From contig JAPVLO010000122.1 in NCBI GenBank assembly GCA_027257055.1, positions 1,612,001 to 1,676,000 of the forward strand: a stretch of DNA of 64,000 nt, written 5' to 3'. The DNA is from Cephalopachus bancanus (taxonomy: Eukaryota > Chordata > Mammalia > Primates > Tarsiidae). The translations under genes and the position numbers were made by a program. The notes beneath the pieces are model-generated. The model was not told where the DNA came from. It searched no databases and saw nothing but the letters and a program-made list of their open reading frames with translations. Shown here one piece after another: positions 39,935-52,808 of the stretch (position 1 is its first letter; each line of letters begins with the position of its first letter).

Positions 39935-40140
39935 GGAACAGACCAAGACTCCAATTCTGGGTTCATTACTTACTATAACCCTAGGCATGTTATTTAACCC
40001 AAGAATCCATTTTCTCAACAGTTTAAAACATGATAACAGGCATAGGAGGACTGTGGGGATTAAATGAGAAACATACTAGAACCATACTTGGTATGGCATT
40101 TGCAATAGAGTGAGTACTCAATAAGGTCAGTAAACATCCA
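39935..40140 (+). repeat. MIR element
   Basis: 'GGGTTCATTACTTACTATAA' followed by 'CTGTGGGGATTAAATGAGAA' and 'GAGTGAGTACTCAATAAGG' follow the MIR consensus order. Confidence 0.8.
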
Positions 40141-40169
40141 ATTAGCTTAATGGCTATCCTTCTATCACT

Positions 40170-40230
40170 CCAAATATCCATGTACTTTTATGTTACTTTT
40201 ATGTTTCCAAATATCCATGTACTTTTATGG
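40170..40230. repeat. Local tandem duplication
   Basis: CCAAATATCCATGTACTTTT occurs at 40170 and again at 40206, separated by a partial copy (GTTACTTTTATG). Confidence 0.9.
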
Positions 40231-41458
40231 AACTTCAATCATGTGTCACACGTTAAGTGATTAACAGCCTCTGCCCTAACAGCTTAAAAATAACTGGTAG
40301 GGCTTGCAAAGCAGGTTGACATTTTCTCATTAAGGTTCCATTAGAATATATTCTAGACTATAAGCCATAGAATTTTGCAATCTAGGCCCTATCACCAACC
40401 CTCAGCACACATGCACAGAATAGTTGTTTGGTTTTGAATTTAAACAATCTGAACATCTACATTAAACAAAACAAGACTCCCCAACAAAACCCACCGCTGC
40501 CAATTCTCTGGACTCATTCTCATATGAACCTATTTAGGGATTTAGAACCTAAGTAGTAGGGGAGAATATGCAGAAACTCACCAAATATTTACTCTCTAAG
40601 ATGGCTCATCACTCCCAAAAGGTTCAGAATAATATCTGTGATTTTCAAACTGCATTCCAGAAATACCTTAGGGGAGAGAAGGCTGGTCCCAGAAGTTATC
40701 AAAGGGAAGGGAGAATAGAAGGAAGAAGTGAGTGGCTGAGCTAAGGCTCTAGTCAACCAGAGACAGCGTCTATGCCAAGCCAACTTCTACTCTTGTCCCT
40801 GCAAACTCAGCGTCGCTTATTTTAGTACTGGGATTTTATATGAGATCTCCTTTGAAGAAACAGTTTGGCAGCTTAAAAAAGGTTTAAAAAACAACTGATC
40901 ATGACCAGTGATTTCCCTAAGGAAATCCAAATGACAACAACCAGACTACCTACCTATTACATAAGTTATAAAATTTGCACATACCACACATTTAATTAAG
41001 AACATTTTAAAGCTTATTATTGCTTTTAATAAAAATATCACTTCTTTTTTACCTTCTCTATTTCTCAACAATTCCACTATGAATAGACTACAGTAAGAAA
41101 GGATTAAAATGGAAGGCAAAGAAAAGGATTTGGCTTTAAAGTGAAGATGAAATGAATACAGTAATTATATAACACCAAAGAACTCCAACATACAGTGGTA
41201 CAGTGGTTAGCAGAAAATGAAAAAAGAAGAGACTAGAACTACTCTTTAAGTCAGTTTAGCTGTGTAAATGTTAGATTTGTAATCATGCTAAAGCCTGAAT
41301 GGCTACTCTAGCATCTAACTATTCTAAGATATCAGCGTGAATTTACACAGTATAAAAGTTTGGTCTAAAAACACAAAGACAAATTAAAGAACTCAAGAAG
41401 TGATAGTGGTATAAGTAGCTAATGCTCCATTTTTATTTGTAACTTAGGTCAGTGACTA
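40231..41458. other. TLK1 intron, unannotated stretch
   Basis: AT-rich intron; nothing recognised. Confidence 0.45.
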
Positions 41459-41469
41459 TTAAACAAGGT

Positions 41470-41767
41470 GTTTTTTTTTTTTTTTGAGTTGGAGTCTCAC
41501 TCTGTCGCCCAGACTGGAGTGCAGTGGCACGCTCCTGGCCACTGCAGCCTCGACCTGCTGGGCTCCGGCGATTCTTCTACCTCAGCCTTCCAAGTAGCTG
41601 GAACTACAAGCATGTGCTACCACGCCTGGCTAATTTTTTGATTTATTGTAGAGATGAGGTCTTGCCACGTTGCCCAGGTGGGTCTCAAATCCGCAGGTTC
41701 AGGCAATTCACTCACCTCAGTCTCCCAAAGCGCGGGACTACCGAGCAGTTGAGCCACCGAGCCTGGC
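41470..41767 (-). repeat. Alu dimer, lineage-specific type, with TSD
   Basis: T-run then 'TTGAGTTGGAGTCTCACTCT' to 'GAGCCACCGAGCCTGGC'. Target duplication TTAAACAAGGT at 41459-41469 and 41768-41778. Confidence 0.96.
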
Positions 41768-41967
41768 TTAAACAAGGTTTTTATATCTAATCATGTGGCT
41801 TCTCAATTTATCTTTAAAATAAATGTGTCTTTCGTCAATGTAAATAAGAAAAAAAATCTTAATACTGTCACAGAATGAGGGACACAAATCACTATGGCTT
41901 ATTCTATGAAAACAGAAACCACCTCTATAAGCCTCAAACTAGAGAGATATTTAAAATTATCTCAAAG

Positions 41968-42206
41968 AAATCACTTTGAGAGGCCAAGGTGAGAGGACTG
42001 CTTGAGTCTAGGAGTTCGAGACCAGCCTAGGCAACATAGTGAGACATCCTCTCTACAAAAAATAAAAAAATTAGCTGGGCATGGTGGGGCACACCCATAG
42101 TCCCAGCTACTTGAGATTGCCTAAGCCAAGAGATCAAGGCTGAGACCAGCCATGATCACGCCACTGCACTCCAGCCTGGGTAACAGAATCTCACCTCAAA
42201 AAAAAG
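41968..42206 (+). repeat. Alu, truncated at both arms
   Basis: Starts at 'ATCACTTTGAGAGGCCAAGG', lacking the first ~30 bp, and the right arm lacks 'aggctgaggcagg'. AluJ-like. Confidence 0.88.
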
Positions 42207-42317
42207 TAACAGTATGTGAAAAGATATTATTATAACATGAACAAAAGAGGAGGGAATGAATATTAAAGTTTATTCTTCACTCTACTTTTATGCTAGAGTT
42301 CATTAGGGCTGGTTTTT

Positions 42318-42602
<285 letters not shown>

Positions 42603-42984
42603 TCAGGCCTGACTGAACATTTGATGATGTCAAATGTCATTATCTTTAATAAAATTACTAGAGTTAACAAAGATATACTTAATTTTTTCTATTAAAGGAG
42701 AAAAAGAAAACAGAAAGTAGTCTGATATTAAATAATATCTATGACCAAATACTCAATCCTCAAACTTGTCAGAATGATTTTTTTCTGACAGATTCATTCA
42801 GCCAAAGGTTGGTTTCAAAAATACAACTTATTGGTAGTTTTAGTGTTCATTTTTATCCACATTTCTAGTTAAAATTTGTTGAACTAGGTGAGAGACAGGA
42901 AAATGCTGGAGAAAGAGTTTTGTTACTTTAATGATACATATCAAAACAGCACTGAAGCAAAATCTGAATCCTTATCAAAATAGG

Positions 42985-44130
42985 CTGGCTGACCACATGC
43001 AGAAGATTAAAACAAGATCCCTACCTATCTCCATACACAAAAATCAACTCTAAATGGATCAAAGACCTAAACATAAAACCTCAAACTATAAGAACATTAG
43101 AAAACTCAGGAGACACCCTTATGGAAACTGGAAGTGGCAACCAAGTGCCCATACCATAAGAAATAAGGTAGACAAGTGGGACTTCACCAAACTGACACAC
43201 TTCTGCAAAGCCAAAGAAACTATCAAGAGAGCAGGGAGACAGCCTACAGACTGGGAAAAAATATTTGCCAATTGTATATCTGACAAAGGCCTAACATCTA
43301 GGATCTGCAAGAGACTCAATTGTGTCAAAAAGAAAAAAAAACAACAAAAAAAACCAAAACAGCCCCATTACAAAATAGGCAAAAGATATGAACAGGCACT
43401 TCTCAAAAGAAGACATACAAGCAGCCAACAGATACATGAAAAAAACGCTCAGTCTCACTAGTCATCAAAGAAATGCAAATTAAAACTACACTGGGTTACC
43501 CACTAACTCCAGTCAGGATGACTATCATCAATAACTCAAAAAACAATAGATGCTGGAGAGGATGTGGTGAAAAGGGAACACTTCTACACTGTTGGTGGGA
43601 TTGTAAACTAGTACAGCCTCTGTGAAAAACAGTGTGGAGATTCCTAAAAGATCTAAAAATCGACCTTCCATACAACCCTGCAATCCCCCTACTGGGAATA
43701 TACTCGGAGGAACTCACTCTATGAAAAAGATTCCTGCACACTCATGTTTATTGCAGCATTATTCACAATAGCAAAAACATGGAACCAACTGTGCTGTTCA
43801 TCGAAAGAGGACTAGACTAAAAAAATGTGGCACATACACACGATGGAATATTATACAGCCATAAAGAAGGACAAAATTGTGAACTTCACAGCAACTTGGA
43901 TGGACTTAGAGGCTATAATACTGAGTGATCTATCACAGAAACAAAGAACCGAGTATCATATGTTCTCACTCATAAGTGAACCTTGAACAACTATGGTATT
44001 TATGTAAGAAAGGGTTTGGCAGTAGTGGGAAACTGCCTGGGGGGGCACACTTTATCAACAAGGGTACCTATATAATGAACATTTGTATACCTAACCCTGA
44101 ATTATACCCCACATATTTAAAATTTAAAAA
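42985..44130 (+). mobile_element. L1 3' end (ORF2 C-terminus and 3' UTR), relatively young
   Basis: Sense L1 from 'CTGACCACATGCAGAAGATT' through 'GGAGAGGATGTGGTGAAAAG' and 'ATGTTCTCACTCATAAGTGA' to an A/T-rich end near 44130. An open stretch of 135 codons (43054-43461) encodes the ORF2 C-terminal region including an RRAH-like 'RRHTSSQQ'. 5'-truncated; cannot retrotranspose. Less diverged than other L1s here. Confidence 0.92.
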
Positions 44131-45219
44131 TTTTTTAAAAGTCAATGTGGAATGTACAAATATTGTTTCAAGTTTTTAATATAAAAATTAGGTCAAAATA
44201 ATGTACTACAAGAAAACTCAATTTCTATTATGAAAATTACCTTACTGCTTTGTATCCTATTTACATTTAGATAAAATGACTCCTGACTCCTAAAAGATCT
44301 GCTATATTCCTGATTTCAATATTTAGTATAAAAAGTTTTTATGTATGCAATGTTTTATAATCCTATCACCAAATAAGAGCATTTTCTTGCAATTCTGAGT
44401 AAATCTAAATCAACACACCGGCAATTTTGAATGTCGTCTACTTTCGGCTATATTCTCTTTATTATTTAATAACATGTAATATTAAATAAGGTAGAAGCAC
44501 CAATAAGAATAAATTGGATAACCACCCAACTAAAATGTGTGCTATCTTACAAGTAAACTTAAGCGTGCCAGCTCACAACATTTTTAAAAAGATTGTCACT
44601 CTACACATACACAGCACCTACAATGATATCAGTACTCAAAAAAAAGAGATGTAATGGTAAAACAATTACTCTTACTTTAAATTTCTAACAACTACCTTAT
44701 ACTTGACATTCTCACTTGCTGACTTCTTGGCTCCTATCACTTGGACAAATTTCAGCTTGCATTCATATGTTTAAAAGGAGCTTAGTAAGTTTTCAATATA
44801 CAAGAAAGTGATTTTGTTTCCCATTTTCTTATCACTTATGTAGCCTATTTCTTGGCATTTTCCTTCTCTGGCTTTCCCTTTAAGGCTTTGTTTAATAGTA
44901 TATACTACAATATTAGAATAAAGTTGAGTTTTCTTCCCTATTCAAATTACCTCATCAGTAGTTTCCAAATCATACAACTAGAACAAAACAGCCATACAGA
45001 GCAACTGCTGGGGTGGGTGGCTTAGGAAGCAACATTTCAAGATTATTTTGGAAGTGCTGGCATTTTAAAAGTGCTTATAATAGTAAAATTTGGAATCATG
45101 GTGTCACAACTTTTGTCCCATTGTGATACTCATGATGAAGTAACATGCTCCTGCATAGATGCCCCCACAGACATTCCCTTGAACATGAAACCATAGGTCC
45201 TTATACATTATTCCACTGA
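44131..45219. other. TLK1 intron, unannotated stretch
   Basis: AT-rich intron; nothing recognised. Confidence 0.45.
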
Positions 45220-45420
45220 AATTGATACTTTTAAATGTAAATGCTGTGTCACAGAATATGCAGACTTCGTTTTTTTAAAATAATGCCAAACTGCACTTTC
45301 AAAGGCACAATCAATCTATACTTACACCAATGCTATATGAGACTAGTCACTAAACCTTTAAAATTTGTCTATCTGATGGGTACAAAAATGTGACTATTTT
45401 CTGTATACAATACATTTATA
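45220..45420 (-). mobile_element. L1 3'-region fragment, antisense
   Basis: 'ATAATGCCAAACTGCACTTT' and 'TACTTACACCAATGCTATAT' are antisense words of the L1 ORF2 3' end. Old. Confidence 0.65.
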
Positions 45421-45435
45421 ATTCCAAAAAACTTA

Positions 45436-45553
45436 TTTGTCTTTTTTTCTTAGAGATGGGGTCTCACTATGTTATCCAGGCTGGACTCAACCTCTTGGGC
45501 TCCAGTGACCCATGAGTAGCTGAGACTACAGGCATGAACTACTGTATCTGGCT
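45436..45553 (-). repeat. Alu fragment
   Basis: 'GAGATGGGGTCTCACTATGT' to 'GCATGAACTACTGTATCTGG'. Internally deleted antisense monomer. Confidence 0.75.
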
Positions 45554-46409
45554 TCTTTTGAAAAAGTTGTTCTATCATATCTCTACTAGTATTGATACTT
45601 AATGTTGACTATACATGAATCATTTACAAAGCTCTTATTTAAAGTTCATGATGCAATCCCCAGTTCAAGTTGTACTGTTTCTGCAGAAGGACCAAAGGAA
45701 TCTTTAATTAATTAATCAATTTTTGCACTGAGGCAGGTTGGCATCTAAAGGACGGGGTGCCAGACCCATCCCCAGGGATCATTTTTTTTAAAAAAAGCTT
45801 CAGTAGTGATGATGATGATGATGTATCATCAGGATTAAGAAGAGTCAGTCAGTTAACCAATCAATCTACAATGATACGTAAAATAAATCATGTATTTAAT
45901 ATATATTCTAATTTACAGAATCTCTAAAATTAAGAATGTTATTCTTTATAACCTTCCATTAAGATTAAAGACCAAAATTGTGACATATAGCAGAAAACTA
46001 ATTAAGTTATAAGAAGTCCAATAGGTTGTCATGGCTACTCAGGTATTTTAGAAAATGAGAATTAATTTTAGTGAAAATTAGCAGATCACTCATGTGTCCT
46101 ATTGACATAAATACACCTTCCTGATATTTTTAAAACTAAGATATTTTAAAAACTAAGAATAAAATGTTGAAGTCATATTTTTCAGTGATGTCAATTTATG
46201 CTGAACGTCCTGAAAAATCTAGTCTAAAAGTGACATTTATCAGAGTAAACATTTTTGAAGTGCTGTTAGCCCAGATATTCCCTAGATTGGCAAATTTGAT
46301 AATTACCATAAGTTCTCTTAAGCCTAAAAAAATTTCCAAAAAAAGAATACCATTTCTTTCTAAGACTAATTAGACTAATTTATCTAATAGGTTGTATACT
46401 ATCTTATCA
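45554..46409. other. TLK1 intron, unannotated stretch
   Basis: AT-rich intron with (GAT)n at 45808-45823 and a GC-richer patch at 45735-45780; nothing recognised. Confidence 0.45.
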
Positions 46410-46545
46410 AGAGTGTAGCACAGTAGTTGAGAGCATCACTGTGAACTTAGAATTTTGATTCTGTCAACTCAATATCTATGTGACTATGGGCAAATTAATT
46501 ACCTTCTCTGAGCTTCTGTTTCCACATTTAGAGATGTAAAACTTA
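46410..46545 (+). repeat. MIR fragment
   Basis: 'CTATGTGACTATGGGCAAAT' followed by 'CCTTCTCTGAGCTTCTGTTT' is the MIR core. Confidence 0.8.
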
Positions 46546-46589
46546 TGGAGTTCTCCACTGGTAATATACTAAAACTTTATTTTCTCATT

Positions 46590-46842
46590 CCCATTAATGG
46601 AGGGTTCTCAATGGGAAGAGATTTGCCCCTCATCTCCAGAAGGTATCTGGCAATACCTAGAGACATATTTGGTTGCCACACTGAGGATAAGGAGGAAAGG
46701 GGTTGCAGATATCTAATTTGTAGGGGCAGAGATGCTGCTCAACATTCTACATTGCACAGGACAGCATCCTCCCAACTCCCCACACACAAAAAAAATTATC
46801 TACTATAAAATGTCAGCATGTTAAGGTTGAGAAACCCTGCTT
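46590..46842 (+). mobile_element. MER20-type hAT remnant
   Basis: 'TATCTGGCAATACCTAGAGA', 'AGATGCTGCTCAACATTCTA', 'TTGCACAGGACAGCATCCTC' and terminal 'AAGGTTGAGAAACCCTG' follow the MER20 order. Non-autonomous. Confidence 0.85.
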
Positions 46843-47088
46843 TGATAAATACACGAGAATCATTTACAGTTGGCACATAATCTACTTATACAGAGTGCTT
46901 TTTAAACTTTTATTCTCTCATGAATTTACAGTGAAAATTTCCAGAGGCTGAATGACACATGATGACATATGAATAATTTATGGATTGTGTACTCTAGAGT
47001 TTTAAAATTTTGTCTTAAATTCTAAAATGGCAGAATTACCAATACTTGTAACTCACATAAATAAAACTTCTTTGGGGTTCCTTAGCAA

Positions 47089-47771
47089 AAATGGCACGCT
47101 CACGGCCACCCCAGCGTTGACTTGCTGGGCTCTGGCGATCATTCTGCCTCAGTCTTCCAAGTAGCCGGAACTACAGGTGCGTACTACCAAGCCCAGCTAA
47201 TTTTTCTTTATTGTAGAGATGAGGTCGCACTATGTTGCCCAGGCTGGTCTTGAACCCGTGGACTCAGGCAATCCTCTTGCCTTGGCCCACAAAGTGCTGG
47301 GATTACAGGCTTGAGCCACTGCCACCCGTCCTTTTTTTTTTTAAGGTGTCTCACTTTGCTGCCCAGGTTGGAGTACAGTGGCACATCATGGCTCACCCCA
47401 GCCTCAACCTCCTGGGCTCAGGTCATACTTCTACCATTAGCCTCCCAAGTACTTCAGACTAAAGGCTCACATCACCACACCTGGTCAATTTTATTTTTAT
47501 TTTTTGGGTTGGAGTCTTACTCCATCGCCCAGGCTGGAGTGCAGTGGCACGCTCATAGCCACCCGTGTCTACCTGTTGGGCTCCAGTGATCCTTCTGCCT
47601 CAGCCTTCCAAGTAGCCAGAACTATAGATGCATGCTACCACGCCCAGCTAATTTTTGATTTTTTTTTGTAGAGACGTGGTCTTGCCAAGTTGCCTGTGCT
47701 AGTCTCAAACCAGTGGATTCAGGCAATCCACTCACCCAGGCCTCCCAAAGTGCTGAGTCATCAAGCGCAGC
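47089..47771 (-). repeat. Cluster of three Alu units within one TSD
   Basis: Three antisense Alu units are joined: an Alu (to ~47331) beginning inside the right arm, a single arm (~47332-47482), and a fuller dimer (~47483-47771). The outermost borders carry the same 10-bp duplication TCCTTAGCAA at 47079-47088 and 47772-47781, so later copies landed inside the first. Confidence 0.88.
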
Positions 47772-47934
47772 TCCTTAGCAATTTTTAAGAGTTACAGAGG
47801 AGTCCTGAGAGCCAAAAGCTTAAAAACAGCTTTTATAAATGAATTCATCCTGATACTGTATGAACGTTAGAAGATAAGATGTATGTGCTAGAAAAAGAAC
47901 AGTAGCCTGATAAGAAGGTAGACAGACAGTGATG

Positions 47935-47990
47935 CTAAGCTTATTCATTCAACAAGTATTTACTGAGCAACTACTATGGTCAAGACTATA
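47935..47990 (-). repeat. L2/MIR end
   Basis: 'TTCATTCAACAAGTATTTAC' and 'TGAGCAACTACTATGGTCAA' are the reverse complement of the L2 3' end. Confidence 0.7.
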
Positions 47991-48364
47991 TATTCTACTT
48001 CAAAAGTATGTCTTTATTCTTACATATAACCTACCATTTTTCTCTTCCAATTACATTTTCATCAAACAGCTTAGAACTTTCTCGCACTAAAAACAACTAA
48101 CCAACCACATCTAATGTACTATTATAAAGGGTAACATTTAACAGCTGTCTGCTTACTAAATAAATGGCTTACAGAAGCATTATTTCAAGGTTTCATTATG
48201 TACATGAACTCAAGAGATTACCTAGACAGAGTATATCAGAATTTCCAAGCAGGAATGGATAGTGGTGAATTAAATACAATTTCCTTTTTTAAATAAAAGT
48301 TACAAAGTAGTTTTAGGTATTTCACAGGAACTTTTAAGTCCAATTAATTCATATTTGATTAGTC
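47991..48364. other. TLK1 intron, unannotated stretch
   Basis: AT-rich intron; nothing recognised. Confidence 0.45.
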
Positions 48365-48636
48365 TTTTTTTTTTTGAGTTGGAGTCTCACTCTGTAGCCC
48401 AGGCTGGAGTGCAGTGGCACCATTGGCTACTGAAGCTTTGACCTGCTGGGCTCCGATGATCCTTCTGCCTTAGTCATTCAAGTAACTGGAACACAAGCGC
48501 ATGGCATCATGCCTAAAAATTTTTTGATAAGGTCTCGTTAAGTTGCCCGGACTGGTCTCGAACCTCTGGATTCAGGCAATCCTCTCACCTCCGCCTCCCA
48601 AAGTGCTGGGATTATAGGCATGCCACAGAACCCAGC
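48365..48636 (-). repeat. Alu dimer
   Basis: 'TTTGAGTTGGAGTCTCACTC' to 'TGCCACAGAACCCAGC'. Antisense, several small deletions. Confidence 0.9.
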
Positions 48637-49650
48637 TGCTTACTAGTGCCAAAAGAGAGGAAAACAGGCAGTTTCTTTCACTTATGCCAGCTCTGGCATG
48701 TCTCTCTATCTTTCCTCTTTTCCTTCTCTAATAAACTTTGAAAATTTTAAGAAAGAAAGAGGAAAACAAACTTAACATTTCCCTACAGAGAAAATGATAT
48801 GTATTCATGTTACAAAATACGCCATTTCCCATGCATACACTTGCCTTTAAGACAACACTGATACTATACTTTGTACACTGTATATAGCAACATTGTTGCA
48901 TACTCTGTCTCAGTAAAACAATTGACAATAATAAGATTTTTGGTAAGAAGCAAAGTGATAAAATCCTACCAACAGGAAGAGAGAAGAGAGAGGAATCCAT
49001 CAAGGAGAATACCACAAACATCATTTATCAAGCTAAAATACTTTTCAAATAATTTAGGCAGCAGGAGAGAAAGAATATATCTTAAAATTGATGAGGGCAT
49101 TAACCTAGGTACCTTAAGAAGTAGAGCAGATTTAACCAGAATAAAGTAATTTATGAGGGTGGGGGTAGAAGAGTCATAACAATGTAACTTTCTGTAATAT
49201 TTATCCTAATCACCACTAAATTCATTTTTTAAGTTCCTCTCTTTCTTCCTGAGTATTAGGACTAAGGCATTAAAGAAAAGATATATAAGGTCATAGCAAA
49301 TATAGATAAATTAAAATTTAATTAAATTTTAAAAATCAATCTAAAACCTAAAACTTAAGGTCACTATTACCTCTATTTTCAAATAAAATTGTAACTTTCA
49401 AATTAATTTAGGTTCTTAAGTGTTCACTGAGGAAACATTCAAGTTGACTTCTATTAAGAGAGGAAAAAGAAGGTATCAGAAAGTAGAGATGGGTATGTAT
49501 ATAAAACAAAGTAAAACAGGAAATTCTCTAGATTCAACAACTGTCCCAGCTTCCATATATCCCTATTTTAAAATTCATAATATGAAATAAGTTTTAAAAA
49601 ATCCCAAAATATACTCTGATTGAAAATAAACAGTAATTCAAGGCCGGTTA
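48637..49650. other. TLK1 intron, unannotated stretch
   Basis: AT-rich intron; nothing recognised. Confidence 0.45.
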
Positions 49651-49664
49651 AGATTGGATAATTA

Positions 49665-49956
49665 GCCGGGCTCAGTGGCTCAGTCTGTAATCCCGTGCCT
49701 TGGGAGGCTGAGGTGAGTGGATTGCCTGAGCCCGTGGGTTTGAGACCCACCTGGGCAACTTGGCGAGACCTCATCTCTACAATAAATAAAAAATTAGCCG
49801 GGTGTGGTAGTGCGCGTCTGTTGTTCCAGCTACTTGGAAGGCTGAGGCGGCAGGATCGCCGGTGCCCAGCAGGTCGAGGCCGCGGTGGCCGGGAGCAGCC
49901 ACTGCACTCCAGTCTGGGTGACAGAGTGAGACTCCAACTCAAAAAAAAAAAAAAAA
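49665..49956 (+). repeat. Alu dimer, lineage-specific young type, with TSD
   Basis: 'GCCGGGCTCAGTGGCTCAGT' to the A-run after 'GACTCCAACTC'. Near-perfect target duplication GATT(G/T)GATAATTA at 49652-49664 and 49957-49969. Confidence 0.96.
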
Positions 49957-50448
49957 GATTTGATAATTACCCAGGAAGAAGGAGAAAAAATAACTTTGGT
50001 TTTAGAGACAAAATATAGTTTAAGTTGTTCAACTCTGATTCAGGTAATACAGAAGTATTATAAAAGATTCATATTAAATTTTAAATTTAGGCAAAAATAG
50101 AATGATTTGACATATATGGCTGCTTTACCAACAAAAATGTTATGGAGTACATTGTATATAAGCACACATGGATAAATAGATATAACTGAGCCTCTCTAAT
50201 ATTAATTAATAAAGATGATGTAATTCAATAATACTTATATTCAGTCACAAAAATACCACCTTCAGTAAGAAAGAAATAAAGCAGAGAGGTATATCTAGGG
50301 TGCCCCAAAGGAGCAGGGTGGAGAAATGGTTATGATTTTAATAATCATTATAAATTCCAAGTGAGCTAGAAGATACATAATTTTATCTTAGCATCTTGGG
50401 CTAAGGTAGAGGTAGGGACAGCAACAATACAGAATTTAGAAAAAGAAG

Positions 50449-50838
50449 GTGCTATGGTTAGAATATATCCCCCAAAGTTCATGTATTGAAAACTTCCTCC
50501 TCCCTATGTAACAGTATTAAGAGGTGAGTTCTTTAAGAGGTGATAAGGTAATGAGCCTCCCCACCCCTATGAATTAATGCCATTATCATGGAGGTATGTT
50601 AGCTATTGAGGGAATAAGTTCCTAATAGGAAGAAACAGTTGGGCCTGATTTTCCCTCTATCTCATAGGCTCATTTCTACCTTCCAACTTCCACCATAGTT
50701 TGAACCCCACCAGATGCTGGCAACATGCTCTTGGATTTCCCAGCCTCCAGAACCATGAGTCAAATAAACTTTTGTTCATTGTAAATTATCCAGTCTGTGA
50801 TATTCTGCTATAGAAGCAGAAAACGGATTAAGACAAAA
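50449..50838 (+). mobile_element. MST-type MaLR solo LTR
   Basis: 'TGCTATGGTTAGAATATATC', 'TCTTTAAGAGGTGATAAGGT', 'ATTAATGCCATTATCATGGA', 'ACCAGATGCTGGCAACATGC', 'CAAATAAACTTTTGTTCATT' (polyadenylation region) and terminal 'CGGATTAAGACA' follow the MST/THE1 LTR order. No internal sequence beside it. Confidence 0.92.
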
Positions 50839-51757
50839 GGTCTTTGTACTTAGACAGGACAAGTTCTGCAAGGAAAACTGCAAACAGGTAGATCAAAGTA
50901 GGTTCTAAAACTTGAAAAATACTGGAAATCAAGAAACATAGGTTCCTTCTCTTACCCTCATAAAATAATGTGAACTATTAGCCAGCAGATAAGGACATGA
51001 CCATATTTCTAACTCCTTCTGGCATTCTAAAACATTTAAATAAGGGATAAATGTCCTGGTAAACTCTCTTTCCTAGTCTTCCCATAGAATTTTTATCAAA
51101 TCCATAACCCACTCATGCTGCTTTCCTTTTAGCTGATAACCTATTTTTACTGTGAAATTAAGAGAAAAGGTTATTAGATATGCAAGTTCTTCTACCTTCA
51201 ATTCAAAGGAAAGGATGTTCCTAGTCTTGTCTATGACTAATTCTGCCCATCCAGGGTCTGGCTATCACCCATTCAAACCTCTACCAGGAAAAAGTATTTG
51301 GCTTTATGTCCATTTTCCTCTCTCTTCAGTACTTTGTCTCCATCATAGCTCTGCTATAATCCTTTCCTTAGTACATGATATATCAACTGTTTGATCCTAG
51401 ATACTGTCTCCCTTCCTTCACAGTTAAGATTCTGCCAAAAGCAGTCAATATTTGCTGTCACATTTATTTCCCTTTCCAATCGCTTCTTAATCAATGACGA
51501 TTTGGCGTTAATCTACTACCATTAATCTACTAAAATTAAGTCTAAGTGACAAAATCTTGGTCACTTTTTACAGTCATTAACTTACTTCTGTGACATTTAA
51601 TTTTACTCACTATTCCCCTCTTCCACTTTATACTATTTTTCTTTCCACCATCTACCTACCACCTTACCAGGCTACTACTCTTTTTCCAGCACACCCATCT
51701 CACCTGCTGACATTTTCAACTATTACACATACTATCAGGGTGAGTTCATCTACAAAA
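50839..51757. other. TLK1 intron, unannotated stretch
   Basis: Intron with a pyrimidine-rich region at 51590-51720; nothing recognised. Confidence 0.45.
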
Positions 51758-52308
51758 GCAGTTTTCAAACTTTTGGGTGTCAGGACCCCTCTACGGCTCC
51801 TTAGAATTGTTGAGGACCCCAAAGTGCCTGTATTTATATATGTTAGAACTACTGGCACTTACTATTTTAGAATTTAAAACAAAAAACTATATAACACTAG
51901 AATATACAGGCGCAATCTATAAATCAGAATGATACTATATCATCACAAATCATACAGCTTCTGGAAACTTTCACTGTAAACTCATGAGATAAAGTAAAGC
52001 CTAGGATTATTTAATGGTTTCTAACTAAATTCAAAGGTATAGCTGGGCATGGAGGCTCAGGTCTGTAATCCCAGCGATTTAGGAGGTAGATGTGAGAGGA
52101 TCGGCAAGCCCTCCTCTCTACGATAAATCAGAAAATCAGCTGAGCGTGGTGGCATAAGCCCATAGTCCCAGCTATTTGATAGAATGAGACAGAAGCTAAA
52201 TAGTGTGGTAGCACTGTTATAAAAATCATTTGACCTCATGAACCTCTTGAAAGAGTCTCAGAGAATCCCTAGGTATCCTCAGTTCACACTTTGAGATCAG
52301 CTGATCAG
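51758..52308 (+). mobile_element. hAT-type DNA transposon remnant with Alu inside
   Basis: Inverted-repeat ends 'CAGTTTTCAAACTTTTGGGT' and 'CACACTTTGAGATCAGCTG'. Internal 'AGGACCCCTCTACGGCTCCT' and 'GAGGACCCCAAAGTGCC' are words of a common mammalian hAT MER. Split by the Alu at about 52040-52198. Confidence 0.8.
52040..52198 (+). repeat. Alu with internal deletions
   Basis: 'AGCTGGGCATGGAGGCTCAG' with the ATAAATCAGAAAATCAGC linker; most of the right arm is missing. Confidence 0.82.
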
Positions 52309-52639
52309 TTACATCCAAGCTTTTAATGAACACTTGTGCCAGTGACACCTGTCTTCATATCTATCCTGGCCTCTTTCCTGAGCTAGTTAGCTGCTACTGC
52401 CTAAAATACGTCTACACCTCTACACTTGTTTATTCCACCTATACTTGTTCATTTCACAGGTATTCAAACTCAGTAGTGTCCAGACTTCAACTTACTACAT
52501 TCTATACCAGCTCTATTCATCTTTCTTCTGTGTTGCTTATTTCAGTCAAAGGCACTTAAGCTAAATACATTTATTTATTTGATACATTTGCTTGAGTGAA
52601 AGTCTCACTAAAGCTATATACATGCTTTTATTTATTTAT

Positions 52640-52808
52640 TTAATACACTTGTTTGTGAGTTGCACTCTGTTGCCCTGGCTGGAGTGCAGTGGCATGCTCA
52701 CAGCTACCGCAGCCTCGACCTCTATTGTAGAGAGGAGGTCTTGCCAATCCTCTTGCATCTGTCTCCCAAAGCACTGGGATTACAGGCATGAACCACCATG
52801 CCCAGCTA
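52640..52808 (-). repeat. Alu with internal deletion
   Basis: 'GAGTTGCACTCTGTTGCCCT' joins at 'GCCTCGACCTCTATTGTAGA' directly to the left arm, ending 'CACCATGCCCAGCTA'. Confidence 0.85.

Noticed and set aside
43054..43461. 135-codon frame that looks like a gene
   Set aside because: It is the C-terminal part of an L1 ORF2 in a 5'-truncated element, not a host gene.
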